Shown: positions 1-6,565, counted from the stretch's first letter. The stretch: 7,041 nt of DNA from CAZVWW01 sp964631265 (GCA_964631265.1 CAZVWW010000115.1:1-7041), one strand, 5' to 3'. Numbers and translations: made by a program. The notes: a model not told the origin generated them from the letters alone.

Positions 1-988
1 CATTCACAAGGCCGCCCGGGGAGGTGGAATCGACGTAGGTCTGTCCCGAATGGTTGGCCTTTTTCGTGTTGGTGGTGTTGACGGTCAGGTTGACGGGGGT
101 GATCTGATTTGGTCTCAGGCCGCCGGCCATGATCATGGTGGCGAGCGGGTCGAAGATGGGAACGGGGATGCCTTCGCTGGAGCTGCCCGTTTTCTTCATG
201 ATGATATCGCTGACCATTTTGGCGATGGGGTCCTTGGCCGTTATCTCGTTCAGGAAACTGCGTTGAAGCAGGACATAATCACAGGCGTCGAGTGGGATAA
301 TTGTTATCGGGAGTTCTGAATCGATGATGCGCTTGGCGGCCACCGGGTCTACGAAGACGTTGAACTCGGCCCATCTGTTTGTGCTGTAGATGGGGCCCTG
401 GTCCCATTCTTTTTTGGCGTTGTTCAGCAGGGAGACGTTCCCGTCGACGAAGACGGCACCGGCCATGGCGTAGATGTTCTCAATTCTGTCAACCCGTGTG
501 TCGGGGTATTTTTCAAGCATCTTTGCGAGATTTGTGAAGCCTCCGAGTGAGAGGATGGTGATCTTCTCTTCAGTCGCTTCAAGCGTGTCATGGATGTAGT
601 CCCACGCCTTCTTTGAACGGAACTGTCTGTCCGGGTCGGGCAGTTTGGCGCTCAGTCCCATGATATCGCTCATGTCCTTTTTAAAGGAGGCCGGGAATTT
701 GTGGTCATATTGGATGGGATCGGCCGCCCCGATATAAACGCCCGCTTTTTGTTTCCCGAGTGTCATCAGCTTGAGGGCATTCTCGACACCGTCTTTGAGA
801 TAGGTCTCTCCGCAGCCTGTAACAGTGATGCCGAGTATTTCAACGTCCGGATTCTTCATCAGGTAGAGGATGGAGAGGGTGTCATCCCAGCCCATATCCG
901 TGTCAACGATCACCTTTTTTGGGGCAGTACCGGCAAAGAGGGTTGATACCGCTACAACGATAAGCAAGATGAGGATTAATCTTTTCAT
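1..988 (-). CDS. Exported nucleoside hydrolase (IUNH family), 3' end missing
   Basis: This is an open frame of 329 codons from ATG at 988 that runs off the left edge with no stop. The family hydrolyses the N-glycosidic bond of nucleosides to release base and ribose. The Ca2+-binding signature DTDMGWDD is at residues 29-36 (ligand candidates D31, D35, D36), and an EFNVFVDPVAA block and a late IFDPLA block (D280 the likely last Ca2+ ligand) follow. Residues 1-22 form a signal peptide: MKR, a hydrophobic run LILILLIVVAV, then STLFAGTA, so the mature enzyme is probably periplasmic, outside the membrane or a lipid-anchor-free exported protein. GGGAG lies 8 nt before the ATG. The residue before D280 is Phe, where protozoan nucleoside hydrolases have the catalytic His (HDP). 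A terminator separates it from ackA. Substrate cannot be predicted; family assignment is firm. Confidence 0.9.
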   Translation of the reverse strand, partial: MKRLILILLIVVAVSTLFAGTAPKKVIVDTDMGWDDTLSILYLMKNPDVEILGITVTGCGETYLKDGVENALKLMTLGKQKAGVYIGAADPIQYDHKFPASFKKDMSDIMGLSAKLPDPDRQFRSKKAWDYIHDTLEATEEKITILSLGGFTNLAKMLEKYPDTRVDRIENIYAMAGAVFVDGNVSLLNNAKKEWDQGPIYSTNRWAEFNVFVDPVAAKRIIDSELPITIIPLDACDYVLLQRSFLNEITAKDPIAKMVSDIIMKKTGSSSEGIPVPIFDPLATMIMAGGLRPNQITPVNLTVNTTNTKKANHSGQTYVDSTSPGGLVN

Positions 989-1029
989 ACAATCAGCTCC
1001 CTATAGTTTGGTTTTTTGCTGTTGAATTG

Positions 1030-1061
1030 AAAAAGGGCGGGAGAAACCTCTCCGCCCTTTT
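1030..1061 (-). terminator. Intrinsic terminator after ackA
   Basis: On the minus strand a perfect 10-bp stem (plus positions 1031-1040 with 1052-1061, core GGGCGG/CCGCCC) encloses an 11-nt loop. A short run of five T residues follows the stem's GC core. It begins 17 nt past the ackA stop codon and lies before the nucleoside hydrolase start. It should end transcription of the atpD-to-ackA unit and isolate the hydrolase gene. Confidence 0.9.
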
Positions 1062-1077
1062 GCATGATCATTATTGT

Positions 1078-2274
1078 TTAACCGATGAGTTCCGCAGTAT
1101 CTCTCGCAATCATCAGTTCTTCGTTGGTTGGGACAATCAGGACATCGACTTTTGAGTCTTTTGTGGAGATGAAGCGTTCGTCGCCCTTGACGTCGTTTCT
1201 TTCCCGGTCAATCTCGACCCCGAGATAGCACAGATAATCTTCACAGATCTCCTGTCTCAGTATCGGGGAGTTCTCGCCGACGCCGGCTGTGAAGACGATG
1301 GCGTCCACCCCGTTCATGGAAGCGGTGTAGGCCCCGATGTATTTTGCGATTCTGTATTCATAGGCGCTGAGAGCCCGGCGGCAGACCGGTTCTTTCTCGA
1401 TGGCCTTGTCTTCGATATCGCGCATGTCGCTGCTGAAATTATCGGAGAGACCAAGGATGCCGCTCTTCTTGTTCAGGAGGTTGTATATCTCCTCAACCGA
1501 CATATTCTCCTTCTCCTGGAGGAAGACCAGGATGGAGGGGTCGAGATCGCCTGAGCGTGTTCCCATGATCAAGCCCTCGAGCGGGGTGAATCCCATGCTG
1601 GTATCCACGGATCTTCCCCTGTCAATGGCAGCAAGGGAGGCCCCGTTACCGAGATGGCAGGAGATGATCTTCAATTCGTCAACCGGTCTCTCAAGCAGCT
1701 GAGCGGTTCTGAGGGCGATGTAACGGTGCGAGGTGCCGTGAAAGCCGTAACGCCGGATCTTGTATTTTCGGTAATAGTCGAGTGGTAATGCGTATAAATA
1801 CGCGTGTTCCGGCATGGTCGTGTGGAAAGATGTGTCAAAGACAACGGCGTTCGGGATGCCGGGCAGCAGTTTCATTGAGGCCCGGATACCCATGATGTTT
1901 GGCGGGTTGTGAAGCGGTGCGAGATAGGCATGCTCCTCGAGTGCCTTGAGGACATCCTCGTCAACGATGGTGGAGGAAGTAAACTTCTCGCCCCCGTGAA
2001 CCACGCGGTGTCCGACGGCCTGGATCTCGTCCAGTGAGTCGATCACGCCCATTTTCCCGTCTGTCAGTGTTTCGAGAACGAGTTTGAGGCCTTCGTCGTG
2101 ATTGGGTATGGGTCTTTCGACCGGGAATTTTTCACCGGCTTTTTTATGTTTAAGAACGGAACCCGGGATCCCAATTCTCTCCACAAGTCCCTTACAAAGC
2201 AGTCTTTCGTTTTCCATATCCAAGAGTTGGTATTTGATTGAGGAACTGCCGGAATTAATAACCAGTATCTTCAT
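1078..2274 (-). CDS. ackA: Acetate kinase
   Basis: Acetate kinase interconverts acetate + ATP and acetyl phosphate + ADP in the cytoplasm; paired with phosphotransacetylase it yields ATP from acetyl-CoA or activates acetate. The protein is 398 aa, the usual family length. Visible signatures are VINSGSSSIK (N7, S10, S12, K14), HRVVHGG (R90), FDTSFH (D147 the likely catalytic acid), YGFHGTSH (H179), HLGNGAS (H207), GTRSGDLDP (R240), the adenosine-pocket block FTAGVGENS near 329-336, and TNEE near 383-386 for Mg2+. These match the Methanosarcina enzyme's active-site residues with an offset of about one. The start is ATG with GGGGGTG about 10 nt upstream. It is the last gene of the unit, 36 nt after fba and followed by a strong terminator. 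No pta neighbour is visible. All key residues are present. Confidence 0.97.
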   Translation of the reverse strand: MKILVINSGSSSIKYQLLDMENERLLCKGLVERIGIPGSVLKHKKAGEKFPVERPIPNHDEGLKLVLETLTDGKMGVIDSLDEIQAVGHRVVHGGEKFTSSTIVDEDVLKALEEHAYLAPLHNPPNIMGIRASMKLLPGIPNAVVFDTSFHTTMPEHAYLYALPLDYYRKYKIRRYGFHGTSHRYIALRTAQLLERPVDELKIISCHLGNGASLAAIDRGRSVDTSMGFTPLEGLIMGTRSGDLDPSILVFLQEKENMSVEEIYNLLNKKSGILGLSDNFSSDMRDIEDKAIEKEPVCRRALSAYEYRIAKYIGAYTASMNGVDAIVFTAGVGENSPILRQEICEDYLCYLGVEIDRERNDVKGDERFISTKDSKVDVLIVPTNEELMIARDTAELIG

Positions 2275-2310
2275 TTATTGCGTCACCCCCGTGTGATTTG
2301 TGAAAGTCGT

Positions 2311-3249
2311 TTAGGCTTTGTTCGATGAGTTCAAGCAGCGCATTCGGGCCTTGATGACCTCTTTCAAGTCTTCGATGGCCGGCTTGAAGATCTTTCTCGG
2401 GTCGATTACTTCCGGTGTCTCGGCAAGCAGCTTTCGAACAGAGGCTGTGAAGGTTATCCTGAGATCGGTGTCTGTGTTGACTTTGTTGATACCGTACTTC
2501 ACACTTTCCTCCAGGATCTTGAAGGGGACCCCTTTTGCACCTTCGATCTTTGCCCCGTATTTGTTGGCCTCGTCGATCTTTTCCTGAGGAACACTGGAGG
2601 CACCGTGAAGGACCATGGGGATGCCGTTTTCCTTTTTGACGGTCTGGAGTCTGTCAAAATCGAGCTTGGCCTCCCCCTTGAACTTAAAGGCACCGTGGCT
2701 TGTTCCGATGGCGGGAGCGAGGAAGTCCACTTTTGTCTTTTCAATGAATTCCCTGGCCTCGTCTGTGTTGACCAGAATGGATTCGGCTGCCTCAACATCA
2801 TCCTCAACGCCTTTGAGTGTTCCCAACTCTGCTTCAACGCCTATGCCAACGGCATGGGCGATATCGGTGATCTTTTTCGTCTCTGCCAGGTTTCCCTCAA
2901 ATGGCTTATCGGAGGCATCGATCATGACCGAGCCGTATCCGCCTTTGATACAGGCCATGATATAATCAAATTTCTTGCCGTGATCAAGGTGCAATGTGAT
3001 CGGGACGCTGACATGATCGCCGTAATTCTTGACCATTTCATAGAAGAAACGAACGCCTCTCATGATATTGCCGCGTCCGGCGTATCGGATGGCACCCTCA
3101 CTTGTCTCGATAATGACAGGGGATTTCTCTTCTTCCGCAGCCTCTACAATGGCCTGCAGAAACTCGAGATTGTTGATGTTGAAGGCTCCAACACCATAAT
3201 ACTTTTTATTGGCATCTTCCAGGATTTCCTTGGTTGGTACATACGGCAT
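2311..3249 (-). CDS. fba: Class II (zinc) fructose-bisphosphate aldolase
   Basis: This enzyme cleaves fructose 1,6-bisphosphate to dihydroxyacetone phosphate and glyceraldehyde 3-phosphate, or condenses them in gluconeogenesis. The 312-aa protein is a TIM barrel of the shorter class II type seen in Helicobacter and many anaerobes. Motifs in order are GAFNINN (21-27), LHLDHG (86-91, catalytic D89 and zinc ligand H90), GYGSVMIDAS (104-113), VEAELG (138-143, E141 probable zinc ligand), GTSHGAFKF (182-190, zinc ligand H185), VLHGASS (213-219, zinc ligand H215) and KVNTDTDLR for phosphate binding near the C-terminus. LHGASS rather than LHGGSG is usual for this subgroup. Start ATG has a strong AGGAGG site 8 nt upstream in a 28-nt gap after ndk. 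A tagatose-bisphosphate aldolase is a weaker alternative from the same superfamily. The glycolytic role fits the ackA neighbour. Confidence 0.95.
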   Translation of the reverse strand: MPYVPTKEILEDANKKYYGVGAFNINNLEFLQAIVEAAEEEKSPVIIETSEGAIRYAGRGNIMRGVRFFYEMVKNYGDHVSVPITLHLDHGKKFDYIMACIKGGYGSVMIDASDKPFEGNLAETKKITDIAHAVGIGVEAELGTLKGVEDDVEAAESILVNTDEAREFIEKTKVDFLAPAIGTSHGAFKFKGEAKLDFDRLQTVKKENGIPMVLHGASSVPQEKIDEANKYGAKIEGAKGVPFKILEESVKYGINKVNTDTDLRITFTASVRKLLAETPEVIDPRKIFKPAIEDLKEVIKARMRCLNSSNKA

Positions 3250-3277
3250 TTAAACTCCTCCTTGTATTTTTTGTTTT

Positions 3278-3721
3278 TTAAAGATCGTTTTGAACATCCA
3301 ATTTATAGTTAATGATGTCTTCTTCACTGAAGAAGAGCTTATGTTCTCTTTCATAGCTTTGTGTTGAATCGGAGGCATGGATGAGGTTTTTCCGGACACT
3401 GACGGCAAAATCCGCGCGGATGGACCCGGATTCGGCTTTTAGCGGGTCGGTGTTGCCGATGAGATGCCGGACCAGTTCAACGCATCTCGGCCCCTCGACG
3501 ATCATGAACAGCCCGGGACCCCCTGTTGCAAATTCCAGAAGAGGCTTATAGAAGGGTTTCCCTTCGTGCTCTTGATAGAGCGCCCGGCCTTCTTCCACGG
3601 TCATCTTGTGGAATTTCAGGGCCAGTACCTTCAGTCCCCTCTGTTCAAAGCGTTTTAAGATCTCTCCCATTAAACCGCGTCTGACCGCGTTGGGTTTCAG
3701 ATAAACAAATGTTCGCTCCAT
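3278..3721 (-). CDS. ndk: Nucleoside diphosphate kinase
   Basis: Ndk transfers the gamma phosphate between nucleoside di- and triphosphates through a phosphohistidine, balancing NTP and dNTP pools. From the ATG at 3721 it is 147 aa. All the classical active-site positions can be read: K9, Y49, F57, R85, T91, R102, N112 and the phosphorylated H115 in NLIHASDS, each three less than standard numbering. Several nearby motif residues are atypical: KPNAV for KPDAV, GGPGLFMIVEGP for the usual SGPVVAMVWEG, and SIRADFA for TIRGDFG. The start is chosen because GGAAAGGTG sits 5 nt before it and homology begins at MERTFVYLKP; an ATG at 3742 would add seven residues and overlap manA. The gene follows the manA stop by 4 nt, so translational coupling is likely. 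Confidence 0.95.
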   Translation of the reverse strand: MERTFVYLKPNAVRRGLMGEILKRFEQRGLKVLALKFHKMTVEEGRALYQEHEGKPFYKPLLEFATGGPGLFMIVEGPRCVELVRHLIGNTDPLKAESGSIRADFAVSVRKNLIHASDSTQSYEREHKLFFSEEDIINYKLDVQNDL

Positions 3722-3725
3722 TGTT

Positions 3726-4643
3726 TCACCTTTCCTCTCCATGTCTTTCCCACCATCTTCCGAGTTTCAGTTCGATGAATTCTCCCGTGATGCTGATTTT
3801 GTGATGATGCGGCACGATGATCGGGAAGTACTGCTTCACTTCAAATTCGTCGATGAGGCAATCAGTAAGGGTTATCAGAACGGAGAAGCCATTGATCGTC
3901 TCGCCGGCTGGATTCTCCTCATCGATCTTTTTCTTGAGAAAGTAAAAGTAATCGTTTCTGTATTGATTCGGGTTGTTTTTCTTTTCGGCAATCGGGTATC
4001 GGTAGTTGATGACCTCGCTGCCTTTTTGAAGGTGAAGCGGTCTCTTTCGTCCCCAGTCATACAATCGATAGGTCAGATCCGAGGTCTGTTGAACCTCGAG
4101 AATAACCGAATCGGGTCCGAGGGCGTGGACCTTGCCGGCCTGAAGATAGATCAATTCATGTTTTTTAAGCTCCGTGTAATTCAGATGTTTCTCCAACGGC
4201 TCTTTGGTACCGTTGTTGGCCTGCTCCAGCTTGTCGATCATCTCCTTTTTCGAGGAGATGGACTTGATGCCGTCGATGATCCTGGCGTTTTTTTTCGCCT
4301 CGAGCACATACCATAACTCGTTCTTGCCCCAGGGTTCTTTCTGTTCATTCTTTTTGGCATACCCGTTGTCCGGATGGACCTGGACGGACAGCCATTCCCT
4401 GGCATTGAGCATCTTAATCAGGAAGGGAAACCGGGGGAGATTCATGCCGGTGACCTTTCGTACAACCCGGTTCGGTGTGGATTCCCTGCCGTCAATTGAA
4501 AAAATCGGTGTTTCTTTCTTCGGATAACCTGAGAGCAACCAAACCTCTCCGATATTCTTCGGATTTTCCTTCTGATAAATATCCCCCAGGAGGTTTCCAC
4601 CCCATGGTTTCGAAACGAATAGCGGTTCTGAGAGATAGAACAA
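3726..4643 (-). CDS. manA: Mannose-6-phosphate isomerase, type I, short form
   Basis: ManA interconverts mannose 6-phosphate and fructose 6-phosphate, linking glycolysis to mannose use or to GDP-mannose for glycans. The 305-aa protein has the cupin-type type I fold in the short form found in Bacillus. Seen in order: KPWGG (12-16), IGEVWLLSG (31-39), FPFLIKMLNA then LSVQVHPD (zinc ligands Q88 and H90), GKNELWYVLEA (zinc ligand E109), AGKVHALG (zinc ligand H173), and QQTSDLTYRLYDWGR with the probable catalytic R193. The initiation codon is TTG at 4643-4641; an in-frame TGA lies directly upstream, no in-frame ATG occurs before residue 67, and AAAAGGGGTG sits 6 nt before it. The C-terminal third is poorly conserved in the family and I recognise no motif there. 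It lies 40 nt after atpC, the longest gap within the unit. It looks somewhat richer in Lys and Asn than its neighbours. Confidence 0.93.
   Translation of the reverse strand: MFYLSEPLFVSKPWGGNLLGDIYQKENPKNIGEVWLLSGYPKKETPIFSIDGRESTPNRVVRKVTGMNLPRFPFLIKMLNAREWLSVQVHPDNGYAKKNEQKEPWGKNELWYVLEAKKNARIIDGIKSISSKKEMIDKLEQANNGTKEPLEKHLNYTELKKHELIYLQAGKVHALGPDSVILEVQQTSDLTYRLYDWGRKRPLHLQKGSEVINYRYPIAEKKNNPNQYRNDYFYFLKKKIDEENPAGETINGFSVLITLTDCLIDEFEVKQYFPIIVPHHHKISITGEFIELKLGRWWERHGEER
3727..3735 (-). promoter_or_regulatory. ndk ribosome binding site overlapping the manA stop
   Basis: GGAAAGGTG on the minus strand ends 5 nt before the ATG at 3721 and overlaps the manA TGA stop (3726-3728). It supports the shorter ndk start and suggests that ribosomes ending manA re-initiate on ndk. 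Confidence 0.7.
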
Positions 4644-4663
4644 TCAACACACCCCTTTTAACT

Positions 4664-4673
4664 ATTGTACAAT
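4664..4673. promoter_or_regulatory. 10-bp palindrome in the atpC-manA gap
   Basis: ATTGTACAAT is a perfect 10-bp palindrome 20 nt upstream of the manA TTG. On the minus strand it contains TACAAT, a plausible -10 element, but no good -35 hexamer lies 16-18 bp upstream. It may be an internal promoter, an operator, or chance in an AT-rich gap. The 40-nt spacing, the longest inside the unit, makes internal control of manA possible but unproven. Confidence 0.25.
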
Positions 4674-4683
4674 TGATAAAACC

Positions 4684-5085
4684 CTAAGACTTCTTGCCGA
4701 TTCTCATTCTGAGTATATTCTTTTGAAGCGAGGCGTTGGATTTATACCTTTCAACATCGTTTTTTGCCTTATCAAGCCTGTCTTCGGCCCTTTTTTTTGC
4801 CTTTTCAGCCCGGTACACATCGATCTCACTCGATTCCTCCGCGGCATCGGTTACAATAACCAGTTCCCGGCCGTTCATTCTGAGTAAACCGCCGTGCACG
4901 GCAAATTCCTTTTCCCCGTTTTCGGTTTTGACATTCAAAGAGGCGATATCGAGCGCTGTGACGATAGGTGCCCTTTTATTCAACACGCCCATGGAGCCGT
5001 CAAGCGTTCTAAAGGTGACGGAGGTTGTTTCGCCCTGCCACACAACCCTGTCGGGGGCCACGATTTCCATCTTGAAGGGTGTCAT
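4684..5085 (-). CDS. atpC: F1 ATP synthase epsilon subunit
   Basis: Epsilon is part of the central stalk of F1Fo ATP synthase; it couples gamma to the c-ring and can inhibit ATP hydrolysis through its C-terminal helices. The 133-aa protein shows the N-terminal beta-sandwich (about 1-85, with MEIVAPDRVVWQGE, DGSMGVLNKRAP and FAVHGGLLRMNGRELVIVTDAAE) and a charged two-helix C-terminal domain (about 88-133). Residues 88-93 read IDVYRA, an exact match to the I(L)DxxRA ATP-binding motif described for thermophilic Bacillus PS3 epsilon; E83, R99 and R126 are also present. Start ATG follows the atpD stop by 5 nt, and its AGGAGG site lies in the last codons of atpD, so the two are translationally coupled. 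Confidence 0.96.
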   Translation of the reverse strand: MTPFKMEIVAPDRVVWQGETTSVTFRTLDGSMGVLNKRAPIVTALDIASLNVKTENGEKEFAVHGGLLRMNGRELVIVTDAAEESSEIDVYRAEKAKKRAEDRLDKAKNDVERYKSNASLQKNILRMRIGKKS

Positions 5086-5090
5086 TTATA

Positions 5091-6500
5091 TCATCCCTCC
5101 TGAATCTTCTTGGCCTTTTCCCTTGCCTTATCCAGATCGCCAACCATAAAGAAGGCCTGTTCGGGAAGGTCATCCCCTTTTCCGTTGAGTATGTCCTCAA
5201 AACTTCTGACATTGTCGTTGATGCTGACGTATTCTCCGGGAACACCTGTGAATCGCTCTGCAACAAAGTTCGGCTGGCCGAGGAATCGCTGGATCTTTCT
5301 GGCTCTCTGAACGGTGAGCTTGTCTTCCTCCGATAGTTCCTCCATACCGAGAATAGCGATGATATCCTGAAGTTCGTTGTATCGCTGGAGGACTTCCTGA
5401 ACACCCCTGGCAACATCGTAATGCGTCTGTCCCACGATTTCGGGATCCAGTATCTTGGAGTTTGAATCGAGCGGATCAACAGCCGGGTATATGCCGAGCT
5501 CTGAGATCTTCCTCGATAGAACAACCGACCCGTCAAGATGCGTAAAGGTGGTTGCAGGCGCGGGGTCTGTTATATCATCCGCCGGAACGTAGATGGCCTG
5601 AACGGATGTGATGGAGCCTTTTCTTGTGGAGGTGATTCTCTCCTGAAGTTCTCCCATCTCCGTTGAGAGTGTGGGCTGATAACCAACCGCACTCGGCATT
5701 CTGCCGAGTAGAGCGGAAACCTCCATACCGGCCTGAACAAATCTGAAGATGTTATCGATGAACAAGAGAACATCCTTGCCTTCAACATCCCTGTAGTATT
5801 CGGCCATTGTCAGGGCTGTAAGAGCTACTCTGAATCTGGCTCCGGGCGGTTCGTTCATCTGCCCGAAGATCAGGACGGTGTTGTCAAGGACATCCGCTTC
5901 CTGCATCTCCAGATAGATATCGTTTCCCTCTCGGGTCCTTTCGCCAACGCCGGCAAACATGGAAAAACCGTGATGTTCAATGGCGATATTTCTGATCAAT
6001 TCCTGCACAAGCACTGTCTTGCCAACGCCGGCTCCGCCGAAGAATCCGACCTTTCCCCCTTTGGGGAATGGCGCGATGAGATCGATGACCTTGATGCCTG
6101 TTTCGAGGATCTCTATTTCTGTCGACTGATCTTTCAGCTTTGGCGGGTCGCGGTGGATGGGCCATTTCTCCTTTGTGGATATCGACCCTTTGTTATCGAT
6201 GGGCTGCCCGAGCAGGTTGAAGAGCCTCCCCATGGCCTCGGGACCAACCGGGACAGATATGGGAGCGCCTGTATTCACAACGTCAAGTCCTCTGATAAAG
6301 CCGTCTGTGGAATCCAGCGCAACTGTTCTAACCGTGTCATCCCCTATGAGCTGTTCAACTTCCAAGACTAATTTCCTTTTGGTTTCCGGATGCGTAACCT
6401 CAAGGGCGTTGAATATGTCGGGAAGGTTCTGGGTGGGAAAGCGAACGTCAACTACCGGTCCGACAATCGAGACAATTTCGCCCTTATTTTCATTTGGCAT
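5091..6500 (-). CDS. atpD: F1 ATP synthase beta subunit (catalytic)
   Basis: Beta carries the catalytic nucleotide sites of F1 that make ATP from ADP and phosphate using the ion gradient. From ATG at 6500 the protein has 469 aa, the normal length. Domains are the N-terminal beta-barrel (about 1-80), the nucleotide-binding domain with Walker A GGAGVGKT (155-162), catalytic E187 and R188 in GERTREGND, and Walker B VLLFIDN with D249, then the C-terminal helical domain with the DELSEED loop present as EELSEED (387-393). The MPSAVGYQPTL block is intact; the residue after AG (259) is Met where Ser is usual. A GTG at 6509 is in frame but lies inside the ribosome binding site. This is the first gene of the unit. 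The alpha, gamma, delta and Fo subunit genes are not nearby, so they must be encoded elsewhere. Confidence 0.97.
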   Translation of the reverse strand: MPNENKGEIVSIVGPVVDVRFPTQNLPDIFNALEVTHPETKRKLVLEVEQLIGDDTVRTVALDSTDGFIRGLDVVNTGAPISVPVGPEAMGRLFNLLGQPIDNKGSISTKEKWPIHRDPPKLKDQSTEIEILETGIKVIDLIAPFPKGGKVGFFGGAGVGKTVLVQELIRNIAIEHHGFSMFAGVGERTREGNDIYLEMQEADVLDNTVLIFGQMNEPPGARFRVALTALTMAEYYRDVEGKDVLLFIDNIFRFVQAGMEVSALLGRMPSAVGYQPTLSTEMGELQERITSTRKGSITSVQAIYVPADDITDPAPATTFTHLDGSVVLSRKISELGIYPAVDPLDSNSKILDPEIVGQTHYDVARGVQEVLQRYNELQDIIAILGMEELSEEDKLTVQRARKIQRFLGQPNFVAERFTGVPGEYVSINDNVRSFEDILNGKGDDLPEQAFFMVGDLDKAREKAKKIQEG

Positions 6501-6506
6501 CAAACA

Positions 6507-6514
6507 CACCTCCT
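6507..6514 (-). promoter_or_regulatory. atpD ribosome binding site
   Basis: AGGAGGTG on the minus strand lies 6 nt before the ATG at 6500. It fixes that ATG as the start and rules out the in-frame GTG at 6509, which is part of the site itself. Confidence 0.85.
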
Positions 6515-6523
6515 GATTAATGT

Positions 6524-6548
6524 AAAACGCGATAAATCGTATCGTTTT
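6524..6548 (-). promoter_or_regulatory. Hairpin in the atpD leader
   Basis: On the minus strand AAAACGATA pairs with TATC-gc-GTTTT: nine base pairs (6540-6548 with 6524-6528 and 6531-6534) broken by a 2-nt bulge, around a 5-nt loop. It fills most of the predicted approximately 50-nt 5' leader and ends 9 nt before the AGGAGG site. It is AT-rich, so stability is moderate. It may protect the mRNA 5' end or serve as a binding site for a regulator; no riboswitch class is recognised. Confidence 0.4.
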
Positions 6549-6556
6549 TCTTGATT

Positions 6557-6565
6557 AGTATACCA
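6557..6565 (-). promoter_or_regulatory. Extended -10 promoter for the atpD unit
   Basis: The minus strand reads TGGTATACT, an extended -10 element (TGn followed by TATACT, one mismatch to TATAAT). The expected -35 position falls in the rpsT terminator and shows no good hexamer, as is common for extended -10 promoters. A start near 6550 gives a leader of about 50 nt. It lies directly after the rpsT terminator, so the atpD unit would start independently. Confidence 0.65.

Noticed and set aside
989..1029. Promoter for the nucleoside hydrolase (TATAGG with TTCAAC 15 bp upstream)
   Set aside because: Both hexamers are weak, the spacer is short, and TATAGG runs into the ribosome binding site, leaving almost no leader.
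2605..3312. A 235-codon plus-strand open frame opposite fba
   Set aside because: It lies antisense to a clear aldolase gene, shows no known family motif and has no convincing start site; it follows from the codon bias of fba.
3722..3742. Upstream ATG for ndk giving 154 aa
   Set aside because: It would overlap the manA end by 17 nt and add residues not seen in the family; the ATG at 3721 has its own well-placed site.
3741..4316. A 191-codon plus-strand open frame opposite manA
   Set aside because: It is antisense to conserved manA codons, has no recognisable domain and no ribosome binding site I trust.
5009..5536. A 175-codon minus-strand frame overlapping atpD and atpC
   Set aside because: It is a shifted reading of the conserved atpD 3' end and atpC start, with a low-complexity Arg/Ser-rich product.
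1078..6500. Possibility of a defence or mobile element in the window
   Set aside because: All genes are recognised core enzymes; there are no direct repeats, integrase or transposase motifs, tRNA ends or CRISPR-like repeats.
6501..6509. GTG start for atpD three codons upstream
   Set aside because: This GTG is part of the AGGAGGTG ribosome binding site; the ATG at 6500 has ideal spacing.
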